Assembly: GCF_009604455.1 (NCBI RefSeq)
Contig: NZ_WEGL01000015.1
Coordinates: 1-64,000 of the forward strand
From: Streptomyces sp. RB17
Lineage (GTDB): Bacteria > Actinomycetota > Actinomycetes > Streptomycetales > Streptomycetaceae
Reading direction: 5' to 3'
DNA: 64,000 bases
Every line of letters starts with the position of its first letter. The first letter of the stretch is position 1. Below are positions 17,491 to 26,556 of this stretch, one piece after another. The notes under the pieces were generated by a model. It made no database searches. It worked only from the letters and a program-made list of their open reading frames with translations, and was not told where the DNA came from. A program made the translations under genes and the position numbers.

Positions 17491-17507
17491 GGGGCGCTCA
17501 GTCACGG

Positions 17508-17841
17508 CAGGTCCCGGCCGTACTGGCCCGCGAGGCGGGCTTCAGGGTCCCGATCGCCCTGACCGCCGCTGTCTGGGCGGACTGCGTGCAGTGGAGCGAC
17601 GAGGACAGCAACTGACAGACCCCCCAGGACGAGACCGGCCGCCTGTGGGATGTCCTGGCCATGGCCCGCGCGGCCATCCAGGGCAGCCGGGGCGGCGGGG
17701 ACCGCGTCACGGTCGAGCTGTACCGGATCCCGCGAGGCGGCCGCGCCCGCCAGCCCCGCCGCGCCCGGCTCGCCGCCTGCATCGGGCCGGGTGACCACGT
17801 CGAGCCGGTCATGACGATCTCGCAGACCGCCGAGGACTGAC
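17508..17841 (+). pseudogene. DUF6573-family gene interrupted by TGA
   Basis: The segment before the stop reads AREAGFRVPIALTAAVWADC, and directly after TGA (17613-17615) the same frame goes on as QTPQDETGRLWDVLAMARAA to a stop at 17839. These are the two conserved halves of the DUF6573 proteins found on Streptomyces plasmids, integrative elements and phages. A CGA or CAA codon changed to TGA would explain the break; the N-terminus before about 17508 is not recognisable. Role unknown. Together with the N6-methylase piece behind it, it marks old plasmid or integrative-element DNA. Confidence 0.65.
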
Positions 17842-17845
17842 GCCC

Positions 17846-17879
17846 CGGCCGGGCGGGTGCTTCGGTTCCCGCCCGGCCG
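17846..17879. terminator. Hairpin terminator after DUF6573 relic
   Basis: A perfect 12-bp stem (CGGCCGGGCGGG) with a 10-base loop begins 5 bases after the stop codon. Confidence 0.75.
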
Positions 17880-18044
17880 TCTCTCTTCTGGCGCCCACGA
17901 GGCGCCGGCACCACCCCCGCGCCGGCACCACCCCATCAGTCCCGGCCGGGCGCAGTACGGGCCGTGCCCGGCCGGGTGTTCCCGCACCCGGATCCCATCA
18001 GGGGCCCGGCCCTCGTCCGTGCGGAGCCCTGGCAGGAGGCTTCC

Positions 18045-18275
18045 CCGAGCGGGCCAAGCAGTCCGGGCGGCAGCGCGATCACGGCCTCGACCAGGTCGTC
18101 GCGGACGAGGCCTTCGCGGATCCTTTGTTCAGCCCGTGTGGTCTTCCCTGTGGTGGCGCTGTCCGCGATGAGGACGGCGGCTCTGCCCTGGGGGGCCAGG
18201 GCATGTGCAATGTGAAGCAGCCAGGCGAAGTCGGCGTTGCTCCCCTGCTTTTCAGCCGCCCCGAGCGGCTGGCAG
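18045..18275 (-). pseudogene. Internal fragment of an N6-adenine DNA methylase
   Basis: The minus-strand frame NADFAWLLHIAHALAPQGRA, then AVLIADSATTG and LVEAVIALPPGLL, is the HsdM-like C-terminal half of a type I or plasmid-type N6 methylase, downstream of the NPPF catalytic motif, which is missing. About 75 codons remain. It is cut at both sides: the amine oxidase stop is 15 bases to the right. Confidence 0.65.
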
Positions 18276-18289
18276 GACCGTGGGGAGGG

Positions 18290-19897
18290 CTACGAGGAGA
18301 GCACGCGCGCGTGAAGGGCGGTGACCGCCTTGCGCGCCGAGGTGAACGCGCCGTGCTGCCAGGCGTCCGTGTAACTGAGCCAGTCGCCCGCGAAGTAGAC
18401 ACGTCCGGTGGGCTCGTTCAGCGGCTTGTAGCGGGGGTCGTCGGGACCGCCGGGGGTGTCGTGCCAGGCGGCCTCCAGGTGGGGTGTCTGGCGCCAGTGG
18501 TGCGAGAAGGAGGACGCGAGCTCGCTGCGGTACTTCTCGCCGTAGATCTTCACGCCCGCGGCTACCGCCCGCTTCTCGCGCTCCGCGGGGGTGAGCTTCG
18601 CGTACGAGTCCGCGTCGTCGCCGTAGTTGTAGTAGCCGATCATGACGCCGCGCTCGCCGTGGAACCCGTACGAGGGGTGCCAGATGTGGGTGACGTCCTG
18701 ATCGGTCTCGGTGATGCCGCCGTAGATGCGGTGGTCCAGCTCCCACCAGCGCGACCTGTACTCCAGGCCGATCTTGGCGGCGGACGACGGCGTGATCGCC
18801 TCCAGGGCGCTCTGCACGCCCGAGCCGAGGTTGTGCGGGACCTTGGCGAAGATGTTGGGCGGCAGGGCGCCGATGCAGTAGTCGGCGTCGATGACGTTCG
18901 TACGGCCGCCCTGGGTGTAAGTGACGCTGACGCCACTGCCCTTGTCGGTGATTTTCGAGACGGCGGCCCCTGTGCGGATCCGGTGGGTCCCTATCGCCCG
19001 GGTCAGGGCCTTCGGTATCTGGTCCATGCCGCCCACCGGCTGGAACATCAGCATCGCCTGGTCGAAGCCGAACTCGAAGGAGAAGTAGCGGCCGACCCCG
19101 CTGGCGAAGATGTCGGAGGCGGACGGGATGTCGCCGAGCAGCACGCCGGGGGTTCCCGCGGCGGCCGGAACGGTGGTGTATCCGCGGCGCTCCCCGCCCT
19201 CGTACGTCAGCTTGTCACCGAGTTCACCGAAGTCCTTGAGGAACTCGACCAGTTTCTCCTGGTCGGTGGCGGTCAGCTCCTTGTCGAGAGCGCCCTTGCC
19301 CGCGGCCTTGGCGAGCAGCTCCGACACATAGCCGTAGACATCGGCCTTGGCGGTCCGGTACCGCATCGGCTTCGTCATGCCGGCCGACTCGTTGAAGATG
19401 TACGCGTCCGCGTTGACGTTGGTGAACACCTCGACGGGGACGCTCAGTTCGCGGCAGTAGTCGAGGGAGACCATCCACTGTGCGAGGCGGGCGGGGCCCG
19501 CGTTCATGTAGTGGCCCTCGCTGAAGCGGGCCGTCTGGGTGTTGCCGTAGAGGTCGGTGGTCGAATCACCGCCGCGGACCGTGAAGTTGCGGCCGCCGGT
19601 GCGGTCTCTGGCCTCCAGGACCGTACAGTCGTAGCCCGCCTTGCCGAGTTCGTACGCGCAGGCGAGCCCGGCGATACCGCCGCCGATGACGACGACCTTG
19701 GCGGCGCCGCGTCCGGTGAGCGTGAAGTCGCTCTGCTTCAGGGGGCGGAAGGGCTGTTCACGCTGGGCGGCCTGCGCGGTGGGGGCGAGCCCGAGGGCGC
19801 CCATGGTGGCGAACATCGTGCCCGCGCCGCCCGTGAGGCCCACATTGCGCAAGAACGCCCGCCGACTCGTACCCGAACCGCTCTGAGTCTGTGCCAT
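18290..19897 (-). CDS. Flavin amine oxidase, Tat-exported
   Basis: A 535-residue FAD-dependent amine oxidase. The N-terminus TSRRAFLRNVGLTGGAGTMF is a Tat signal, implying export with bound flavin. VVVIGGGIAGLACAYELGK is the ADP-binding fold, LEARDRTGGR the second flavin contact, and VYFAGDWLSYTDAWQHGA the C-terminal FAD motif. Such enzymes deaminate amino acids or amines, releasing hydrogen peroxide and ammonia; the related secreted enzymes include L-amino-acid oxidases, but the substrate is not readable. ATG 19897 lies 10 bases after a GGAG run. It stands alone in its transcription unit. Confidence 0.85.
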   Translation of the reverse strand: MAQTQSGSGTSRRAFLRNVGLTGGAGTMFATMGALGLAPTAQAAQREQPFRPLKQSDFTLTGRGAAKVVVIGGGIAGLACAYELGKAGYDCTVLEARDRTGGRNFTVRGGDSTTDLYGNTQTARFSEGHYMNAGPARLAQWMVSLDYCRELSVPVEVFTNVNADAYIFNESAGMTKPMRYRTAKADVYGYVSELLAKAAGKGALDKELTATDQEKLVEFLKDFGELGDKLTYEGGERRGYTTVPAAAGTPGVLLGDIPSASDIFASGVGRYFSFEFGFDQAMLMFQPVGGMDQIPKALTRAIGTHRIRTGAAVSKITDKGSGVSVTYTQGGRTNVIDADYCIGALPPNIFAKVPHNLGSGVQSALEAITPSSAAKIGLEYRSRWWELDHRIYGGITETDQDVTHIWHPSYGFHGERGVMIGYYNYGDDADSYAKLTPAEREKRAVAAGVKIYGEKYRSELASSFSHHWRQTPHLEAAWHDTPGGPDDPRYKPLNEPTGRVYFAGDWLSYTDAWQHGAFTSARKAVTALHARVLSS

Positions 19898-20037
19898 GCG
19901 TCGGACTCCCCTCTCGATCTTGAATTGACCGGGGGAAGCGTGCCAATGGCCTGTTACAGCCCATCAGTTACTCGTGTATCCCACACGTTTCTCTGGGCGC
20001 ACATGTCCAACGGGCTGGATACCGGTGGGTAGACGCA

Positions 20038-20072
20038 CTGCGGGCCCGCACCCGCTGGGTGCGGGCCCGCAG
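20038..20072. terminator. Perfect 16-bp hairpin
   Basis: A perfect 16-bp inverted repeat (arm CTGCGGGCCCGCACCC) with a 3-base loop lies 140 bases upstream of the amine oxidase. It likely blocks read-through from the minus-strand DNA on its right. Confidence 0.75.
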
Positions 20073-20219
20073 TCAGGCGTTACTCCTCAGCGGTGAGCGG
20101 TCAGAAGCTGTGTCTGAACCTCTTTTCGCTGGTCACGGCGTTGGGGGATCGATGGGTGGTGCTTGCCGTGTTCGGTTTGCCGTCGATGGACGGGGTGCCG
20201 AACGGCAGCGGAGGGTTCT

Positions 20220-20460
20220 TCAGGCAGCTGCGGGGAGGGTGTGCGGGACGGCGTCGGTGCGACGGTGCGGTCGGGTCAGGCGGCGGGTCATGAGGGTGAT
20301 GAATGCCCACTGGATGTGGGCTTCGGCGTGGGACATCAGGCGTTCGTAGTCCCTGGCGTTGCGCGCTCGCATGGTCCACGAGTTCGACCGCTCGACCACC
20401 CACCTCTTGGGCAGCACGACGAATCCTTTGGCGTCCTTGGGGCGCGCTGCACGGAGGGCT
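20220..20460 (-). pseudogene. C-terminal scrap of an IS5-type transposase
   Basis: The minus frame LPKRWVVERSNSWTMRARNA then DYERLMSHAEAHIQWAFITL and MTRRLTRP is the final 70 or so residues of a DDE transposase (catalytic Glu in VVER). The upstream two thirds are absent. A scrap of the same subfamily lies at 30648-30842. Confidence 0.75.
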
Positions 20461-20539
20461 GCCCTCCTTGACGGTGCGCAGCGCTTCAGTTGGCCGGCTG
20501 AGCGTGACGGATGACAGCCGCCACGTCTGCCGGCGCGGT

Positions 20540-20574
20540 CCAGCCGCAGTCCGGGGGTGCCGGGCTGCGGCTGG
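20540..20574. terminator. Hairpin terminator of the secreted beta-rich protein gene
   Basis: A perfect 10-bp stem (CCAGCCGCAG) with a 15-base loop sits 6 bases beyond the stop codon of the minus-strand gene. Confidence 0.7.
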
Positions 20575-20579
20575 CATGG

Positions 20580-22259
20580 TCATCGCACGTCGACGTAGTC
20601 CGTGACCAGGGGGCTCTTGAGGTACTGGTCGCCTATGTTGCGGTTCAGGGCAACTGCCCAGGTGCCGTCCTGGGTGTCGTTTTGGGTGATGTTGCGGATC
20701 CGGCCCTTGGAGTCGGTGCTCAGGTCACTGATGTAGCGGTAGGTGGAGGCCCCGCGAGGCCGGAAGTACAGGGCGGGGCTGGCGTCGGCGAGCGGCTTCC
20801 AGGTGGTACCCGTGTAGTACTGGAGCGTGCCTTTGAGGTGGATGAGACCGTTCCTGCTGACCGGTTCGGGGGTGACGTCGAACCCGGTGATCCGTGTGGG
20901 GTAGCGGCGTAGGTGGACGGGCTTGGTGGTGCTGCTCGCGAGGTCGGGGTTGCCGTTGAAGCGGGCACGCCAGTAGGCGTTGTTCTGCGCGGTGAATGAC
21001 GTGCCGAAGACTTCCTGGAAGTTGGGCTTGTTGTAGCGGATCTTCACCGGGATTGTGGAGGCGGACTTCCAGCCGGTCTTGCCGTCCTTGGAATACTCGA
21101 TGGTGACGGCGGTGTTGGACGGCCAGTGGGCACGGGGATCGCTGTACTCGATGTCTCCCGAGACGTGGAGTCGGGAGTTCTCGTCGAGCGTGGCGTCCAT
21201 GGTGAGGTCAGTCGTGTATGCCACGTGGAGGCTGAAAGGCTCAGTGGCAGGCTGCAAGAACGGCGTGTCGCCGAGGACGAGTTGGCCGGTCGGCAACGGA
21301 TTGTCCGAGGGGACGCGCAGGCTGTAGAACCCGTTATCGTCCGTCGTGGTCGTCCCCCCGTACCCCTGCGAAGAGCCGGTACCTATGAGGCTGAGTGACG
21401 TGTGCGGCAGCGGCTGCCAGCCGTCGGCCGTCTGGATCTCCGCATGGCCGGTGACCGTGCCCGTCGTTCCCTGGCGCAGGTTGAGGGCGTGTGTGCTCGC
21501 CGTGAACCGGGTCGGTGCCTGCACGGGGTTCATGGGCTGCTGGGGCGAGGGCAGGAGGATCGCCCCGGGGTAGGCGCTGGAGTCTTGTGGCCACGCCGTC
21601 ATGTCGGCCCAGTACACGGTGGGGACGAACGAGAAGGTGAGGCGCCCGTCGGCGTCGGTCTGCGTATTGAACCTGCTGTACGGGGAGGTGCCCTGGCAGG
21701 TGATGACGAGCGGCGCGTTGGCGACCGGAACCCGTGTGCCGGGCGTCCGTGGGTCCTCGGCGAGTTCGGTACCGCTGACGGTCACTTTTTGATGGAAGTA
21801 GTCCGGCTTGGTCGGCGTCACCGTAAGGTCCGGGACAGTGAGAATGGTCTGGTACTGCAGTGTCGAGCGTGAGGCGACGCCGGTGACCGTGGCCCCGGAG
21901 GAGTCCTCCATGTCGACGGTGATCCGGTACTCGCCGAGGTCCGCGAGGTGCACCGGGGCCCGCCAGATTCCAGACCGGCCGTCCGTGCCGGTCTGCTGGG
22001 TGAAGTCGTCAGTGGATCCGGCCTCGGGCGCGCCGTTCGGGCTGCCGACGGGGGTGAAGTGGGCGGTGATATGGGTGATCGCATTGTCCGAGTGCGCGGT
22101 GATGAAGACCATTCCGGGATAGGCGTACCAGGCGTCCGCGTTATCCAGGACGGGTCCAGTCCCTGGAGCGGCATCGGCACGGGCCAGGGCAGGGCCGGTG
22201 AACATCGAGGTCGCCAGCGCTGTGGCAGTGGCAGTCGAAAGCAGAGCAGCACGTCGCAC
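20580..22259 (-). CDS. Large secreted beta-sandwich-rich protein of unknown function
   Basis: A 559-residue exported protein from GTG 22259 (GGGGGG just upstream). Signal peptide: VRRAALLSTATATALATSMF then TGPALARADA with a likely cleavage after ARA or ADA. The mature part is all beta in look: several Ig-like or carboxypeptidase-regulatory-like units, for example TTTTDDNGFYSLRVPSDNPL and TIPVKIRYNKPNFQEVF, and no enzymatic motif, no LPXTG anchor and no Cys-rich module. Related Streptomyces proteins are annotated as hypothetical. A structural or binding role at the cell surface is possible. It is a single gene with its own terminator. Confidence 0.7.
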   Translation of the reverse strand: MRRAALLSTATATALATSMFTGPALARADAAPGTGPVLDNADAWYAYPGMVFITAHSDNAITHITAHFTPVGSPNGAPEAGSTDDFTQQTGTDGRSGIWRAPVHLADLGEYRITVDMEDSSGATVTGVASRSTLQYQTILTVPDLTVTPTKPDYFHQKVTVSGTELAEDPRTPGTRVPVANAPLVITCQGTSPYSRFNTQTDADGRLTFSFVPTVYWADMTAWPQDSSAYPGAILLPSPQQPMNPVQAPTRFTASTHALNLRQGTTGTVTGHAEIQTADGWQPLPHTSLSLIGTGSSQGYGGTTTTDDNGFYSLRVPSDNPLPTGQLVLGDTPFLQPATEPFSLHVAYTTDLTMDATLDENSRLHVSGDIEYSDPRAHWPSNTAVTIEYSKDGKTGWKSASTIPVKIRYNKPNFQEVFGTSFTAQNNAYWRARFNGNPDLASSTTKPVHLRRYPTRITGFDVTPEPVSRNGLIHLKGTLQYYTGTTWKPLADASPALYFRPRGASTYRYISDLSTDSKGRIRNITQNDTQDGTWAVALNRNIGDQYLKSPLVTDYVDVR

Positions 22260-22442
22260 GGTGTATCCCCCCACAGGATCACATGGCCCCAGCTCAGGGG
22301 GGCCATCCGGTACCCGGCCCGACATCACCGTTGGTGCGGATCGTGACCAAGTGATGGATGAATATAGCGGCTGGATCGACCCAAGCTCTCACCGGCAACC
22401 CGAAGCGCTGAGTCACCACTGCGTGTTCGCGGACACTCGGGT

Positions 22443-22862
22443 GAGTCCTGGGCGGACCTGCTGCGTGACTGCGCCCGCCGAGGGATGCGCGCCCCGGTCC
22501 TGGCGGTCGGCGACGGGTCTCTCGGCTTCTGGAAGGCCCTGGCCGAGGTCTTCCCCGCCTCCCGGCATCAAAGGTGCTGGGTGCACAAAACCGCCAATGT
22601 GCTCAACGCTCTGCCGAAGTCGGCCCAGCCCGGCGCTCGCAAGACGTTTCAGGACATCTACAAAGCCGAGGACCGCGACCTCGCGGTCAAGGCGATCACT
22701 ACGTTCGCCCAGCTCTGCGGGGCGAAGTTCCCCAAGGCCGTCAAGAAGATCACCGACGACGAGGCCGAGCTGCTGGCGCTCTACGACTTCCCCGCCGAGC
22801 ACTGGATCCACCTGCGGACGACCAACCCGATCGAGTCCACATTCGCCACCGTTCGCCTGCGT
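22443..22862 (+). pseudogene. Middle part of an IS256-family (Mutator) transposase
   Basis: 140 codons: SWADLLRDCARRGMRAPVLA, VGDGSLGFWKALAEVFP with the second catalytic Asp, RCWVHKTANVLNALPKS and TTNPIESTFATVRLR with the catalytic Glu. Both the N-terminal third and the C-terminus are missing. Similarity stops exactly after VRLR, where DNA of a different IS begins. A C-terminal piece of the same family, starting with the same motif, lies at 56532-56762. Confidence 0.8.
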
Positions 22863-23125
22863 CTTGTCGGAGTCGTAGCCGGCGTCCAGGTGGACGGTGA
22901 TGTCGCAGCCTGCACGGCCGGATCGCGCACAAAGGCGAGAAGGCGCCGATCCAGGCAAGTCGGAGGTGGCACGTGGAGCGCACCCATGCCTGGCAGAACG
23001 CCTTCCACCGCCTCGCCCGCTGCTATGAACGCCGCGCTACCGTCGTCAACGCCTTCTTCGATCTCGCAGACACGATCATCACCGTCCGCAGCCTCATCCG
23101 CAGAGCCTGGACCACCCACCGCTAG
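22863..23125 (+). pseudogene. Rearranged IS5-type transposase piece with inverted micro-segment
   Basis: From 22907 the plus frame reads LHGRIAHKGEKAPIQASRRW then HVERTHAWQNAFHRLARCYE to TAG 23125, a DDE transposase C-terminus. The 44 bases before it (22863-22906) encode DITVHLDAGYDSDKT on the opposite strand; this is the segment with the second catalytic Asp that should stand about ten residues before LHGRIAHK in the same orientation. A short stretch has therefore been flipped in place. Confidence 0.65.
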
Positions 23126-23163
23126 GAGACGCGCCCCCGACGCCGCCCATGACTGATGACCAA

Positions 23164-23880
23164 TCACCAGGGCACGGGAGTTCCGTCCCAGGAGAAGAAG
23201 CCACCGGTGGGGCCGTCGTCCGGCAGCAGGGCCAGGTGGAGGGCACCCTGCGCTGCCTCGGCCGGGTCGCCGCCGGCAGCGGCGGCCCGGGGGTTGAGAT
23301 CGGTCGCCCGCAGGCCGGGGGCGAGCGAGTTGACCTTGAAGCCGTCCTCGGCCAGCGTCTGGGCGTAAAAGACGGTGAGAGCGTTGAGGGCGGCCTTGGA
23401 CGACCGGTAGGCGGCAGCGCTACCGCTTCCCGGGGTGAATTGGGGGTTGGGGTTTGTGCTCCAGGCCAGCGACGCGGTGCCACTGGAGATGTTGACGATG
23501 CGCGGGTGCGGGGACCGGCCCAGGGCGGGCAGGAAGGCATTGGTCACCGCCACCACCCCGAACACGTTCGTCTCGTACGTGCGCCGGTATTCCTCGACGA
23601 GGGTGTCGGCCGGCGAGGCGAGTGACGGTGAGATGCCGGCGTTGTTGACCAGCACGTCCAGGCGTTCCACCTGAGCCGCGGCTTGGGCGATGCCGTCGGG
23701 ATCCGTCACGTCGAGGACCAGCAGCCGGGCGCCGGCACCGATCTCCTCGACGGCTCGTTGTCCGCGCCCCGGGTCGCGGGCGCCCACGTACACGGTGAGG
23801 CCCTCGGCCGCGAGCAGCCGGGCGATGTGCTTGCCGATGCCCTTGTTGGCACCGGTCACCAGAGCTGTGCGATCGTTCAT
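23164..23880 (-). CDS. Short-chain dehydrogenase/reductase
   Basis: A 238-residue classical SDR: cofactor turn TGANKGIG at residues 9-16, LVLDVTD, LDVLVNNAGIS with NNAG, catalytic Ser near 132, Tyr158 and Lys162 in AYRSSKAALN. ARDPGR after the second strand favours NADPH. It reduces or oxidises a small carbonyl or alcohol; the substrate is unknown. The start ATG 23880 is divergent from the XRE regulator with 72 bases between, a typical regulator/target pair, and the C-terminus reads to within 40 bases of IS debris. Confidence 0.85.
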   Translation of the reverse strand: MNDRTALVTGANKGIGKHIARLLAAEGLTVYVGARDPGRGQRAVEEIGAGARLLVLDVTDPDGIAQAAAQVERLDVLVNNAGISPSLASPADTLVEEYRRTYETNVFGVVAVTNAFLPALGRSPHPRIVNISSGTASLAWSTNPNPQFTPGSGSAAAYRSSKAALNALTVFYAQTLAEDGFKVNSLAPGLRATDLNPRAAAAGGDPAEAAQGALHLALLPDDGPTGGFFSWDGTPVPW

Positions 23881-23952
23881 GGAAACTACGGTCCCCCGGC
23901 GCTGCGCGCCCTGCCAGGGACAGTCGGTACCAGGCAAGCGGCAGGAGGTGGC

Positions 23953-24768
23953 ATGGCGCGGCACGAGCTGGCCCGCTTCCTGCGGGATCGTCGGGCGGGT
24001 CTGCGTCCGCACGAGGCCGGGCTGACGACGACGGGCACCGTCCGCCGTACGCCGGGCCTGCGCCGCGAGGAGGTGGCGGAGCTCGCCCACATGTCGGTCG
24101 ACTACTACGCGCGGCTGGAGCAGGCCCGGGGACCGCGGCCATCGGCCCGGATCCTGGACGCGCTGGCCCAGGCGCTGCGGCTCACGCCGGCCGAGCGTAG
24201 CCACCTGTTCCGCCTGGCGGGATCGAACGCGCCGCCCGGCCGCAACGCGGTGCGGCGGGTACGTCCGCACGTGGCCCGGATGCTGGAGAGGCTGCCGGAG
24301 ACCGCTGCCATCGTCACTGACGCGGCGTACGGCGTCGTCGCCTGGAACCCCCTGGCCCAGGCACTGCTCGGCAGCGACCTCGCACGCGGGACGACGAACC
24401 TGGCCCGGCGCCGCTTCCTGGGCCAGGGACAGATGTACGAGAGCTCCAGCGCCGAGGAGTTCGGGCACATCGTGGTGGCACGGCTTCGCCGGGCCGCCGA
24501 CCGCTACCCGCACGACCCGCAGGTGACCGCCCTGCTGGCCGAACTGCACGCCGAAAGCGAGGAGTTCAGGCAGATCTGGCAGACACGTCCGGTCCACGCT
24601 CCCGGGCACCGCACCAAGACCCTGGACCACCCGGAAGCCGGCACGCTGCGATTGAACTGCGACGTCCTGCTCGTGCCTGAGGAAGACCAGGAAGTCGTCC
24701 TGATGACGGCCGACCCCGGATCACCTGCCGTGCGGGCCCTGCACAGGCTGGCCAGGCAGGCGACCTGA
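23953..24768 (+). CDS. XRE/MmyB-type transcriptional regulator
   Basis: A 271-residue regulator with an N-terminal helix-turn-helix (ELARFLRDRRAGLRP, LRREEVAELAHMSVDYYARLE) and a C-terminal PAS-like MmyB ligand domain (RMLERLPETAAIVTDAAYGV, VVAWNPLAQALLG). Proteins of this group bind fatty acids or similar ligands and repress a neighbouring SDR, which fits the divergent gene here. ATG 23953 has a strong site GCAGGAGGTGG. Confidence 0.9.
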   Translation: MARHELARFLRDRRAGLRPHEAGLTTTGTVRRTPGLRREEVAELAHMSVDYYARLEQARGPRPSARILDALAQALRLTPAERSHLFRLAGSNAPPGRNAVRRVRPHVARMLERLPETAAIVTDAAYGVVAWNPLAQALLGSDLARGTTNLARRRFLGQGQMYESSSAEEFGHIVVARLRRAADRYPHDPQVTALLAELHAESEEFRQIWQTRPVHAPGHRTKTLDHPEAGTLRLNCDVLLVPEEDQEVVLMTADPGSPAVRALHRLARQAT

Positions 24769-25078
24769 AACGAAAGACGCGGACAGGTCTCTCTCCAGCG
24801 GTCACAGACCGTCGCAACCACATGTCCACCGGGACCTGTGCCCATCTTGATGCTGAGGCTTTCCACGCCGCCTATCCGCGCGAGCTCTTAGGCGTCGGAT
24901 TCTGTCCACAGGTTGATCGTTTTAGCGTCGTTCCCGAGCGCTGGTGTCCGCCTTTGGCGGCACCGTCGCGTCGCACGCATACCCGGCACGAAGGGCGTTG
25001 GACAGCCATGGCGCAGACGAAGTTCGAATGGCAGGCAGGCACCGTCACCCATGCGAGATGCGGTGATCCACAAGAAAC
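24769..25078. other. Gene-poor stretch with possible transposase tail
   Basis: About 310 bases. A minus frame ending NDAKTINLWTESDA (24888 end) resembles the last residues of a transposase but is too short to place. No other support for a gene. Confidence 0.35.
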
Positions 25079-26242
25079 CTAGTCGGACACGGGCGCTGTG
25101 CTGTACTCAGGGCGCCCGGACGGCACGGCGTGGATGTCCCGGGCGAAGCGCGCCTGGATTGGGTGTTCGTAGTGTCGATGGACCAGCAGTGCGACCGCCT
25201 GTGCCGCCACCATCAGCCCCACTGCGAACAGGACGCCGTTCAGCGGGGCGAACCGGTGATGGACACCGATGGCCTGCCGGGCGGACATCAGCAAGGGGAA
25301 GTGAACGATGTAAAGGGCATACGAAGCCTCCCCCAGCGCAACCACGGCCGGCCGGGCGAGCAGATGGCTCCGGCCGTGGATGTCTTGCAGGGCCAGCCCG
25401 GCAATGATGAGGGAGAAGGGCACGCCATAGCCGGCCCCGAGGGAATAAGGAATGGGGAGAAATGGAGTTGCGGCGAGTACCGTCACCAAAGCTCCGATGC
25501 GGGTCGGCATGTTCAGCCGGGGCCAGCGCTCAGCCTGCACCAGGCGCGCGGTGACGATTCCGAGCATGAACTCCGTCAATCGCACGGGCGGGAAGACGTA
25601 GGCGAACCAGAGCGTGTTCAGAGGGAGCGGCCAGCCCGGGAGCACCCGCCCGCCGAGTTCCAGCGCCACTGCGGGGAACACTGCGATCGCTCCGGCAAGG
25701 GCCAGCCACGTGCGGCGCAGCCCGGCCGGGGTCAGCCTGCAGGCAGCAGGAATCAGCGCCGGGAACAGCAGGTAGAAGAAGGCTTCGCAACAGACTGACC
25801 AGGATGGGTCGTTGAAGCCGTTGAATACTTGCTGAGCAGGTGCCCAGACCTTCACCAGGAATAGCTCTGCGACCCCGCCCAGCACGGTTGCGCTGCCGTC
25901 GGCCGCCATGGGGCTGGGGGCGGTTGTGACTGCGAAGAAGAGCGCCCCCAGAAGCCAGCCCAGTGCGTGGTTGGGGTAGATCTTCCAAAAGCGGCGTCGC
26001 CAGAAGGATCGTGCACGTTCCCCTGGCCGGTAGGACCAGGCAAGCACGAAGCCGGAGAGGACGAAGAACCCGGATACTGCGGAGGTGGCCAGCGGCACCG
26101 TAGCGATGGACAGCGGAGCCTGCAACTTTTGGCTGAAGAGCGCGGAGCCTGACAAGGCGTGAGCCATCAGGACACAGGCCGCGAGGAGGAAACGCAACCC
26201 GGTCAGTGAGGGGAGTGTCTTCGTGCCAGTTGAGGACAGCAT
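25079..26242 (-). CDS. Acyltransferase 3 family membrane protein (OafA/YrhL-like)
   Basis: A 387-residue polytopic protein with about ten membrane segments. SLTGLRFLLAACVLMAHALS is the first helix with the conserved Arg and His of this family; GFFVLSGFVLAWSYR and FWKIYPNHALGWLL follow, the latter in place of the usual RRxxRIxPxY motif. These proteins O-acetylate or O-acylate sugars, antibiotics or cell-wall polymers at the membrane. ALYIVHFPLLMS near the end is typical. It stands alone, so the acceptor is unknown. ATG 26242. Confidence 0.85.
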   Translation of the reverse strand: MLSSTGTKTLPSLTGLRFLLAACVLMAHALSGSALFSQKLQAPLSIATVPLATSAVSGFFVLSGFVLAWSYRPGERARSFWRRRFWKIYPNHALGWLLGALFFAVTTAPSPMAADGSATVLGGVAELFLVKVWAPAQQVFNGFNDPSWSVCCEAFFYLLFPALIPAACRLTPAGLRRTWLALAGAIAVFPAVALELGGRVLPGWPLPLNTLWFAYVFPPVRLTEFMLGIVTARLVQAERWPRLNMPTRIGALVTVLAATPFLPIPYSLGAGYGVPFSLIIAGLALQDIHGRSHLLARPAVVALGEASYALYIVHFPLLMSARQAIGVHHRFAPLNGVLFAVGLMVAAQAVALLVHRHYEHPIQARFARDIHAVPSGRPEYSTAPVSD

Positions 26243-26556
26243 GCGACCCTGCCTCCAGCACCGAGTTGATACACAATCAATCTGTCACAGCAGCGCCTAT
26301 TTCCAGCCGACCCAACGAGGTCGAACCGACCGTGCCGTAGGGCGACCGAATGACTCCGGACCGCATCATAACCGCCCAAGCGCCCCCTGTTGTCCGCGTA
26401 CTCGTCTGAGTGCACCACTGTCGGCAACGGGAGAAAGTTGACCGCCGTGCACCGGGCCAGCCACCCGAGCGGTGACGTTGCGCTCCTGGCGGGCGTGCGG
26501 TCGGGACGGTACCGGTTCCAGAAGGGGAGTCAGTAGGCGGGTGCGGAGCCGAAGTC
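26243..26556. other. Upstream region of the acyltransferase, no gene
   Basis: About 310 bases holding the acyltransferase promoter side. It is relatively A/T-rich near 26260-26300 (TTGATACACAATCAATCTG), a possible promoter region read on the minus strand. Confidence 0.35.

Noticed and set aside
18125..20032. 635-codon plus-strand open frame
   Set aside because: It is the antisense shadow of the amine oxidase; it is Gly/Val/Arg-rich, with no motif or ribosome site. Flavin motifs on the other strand are perfect.
25009..25083. 24-codon frame MAQTKFEWQAG
   Set aside because: Too short, no convincing ribosome site and no family.
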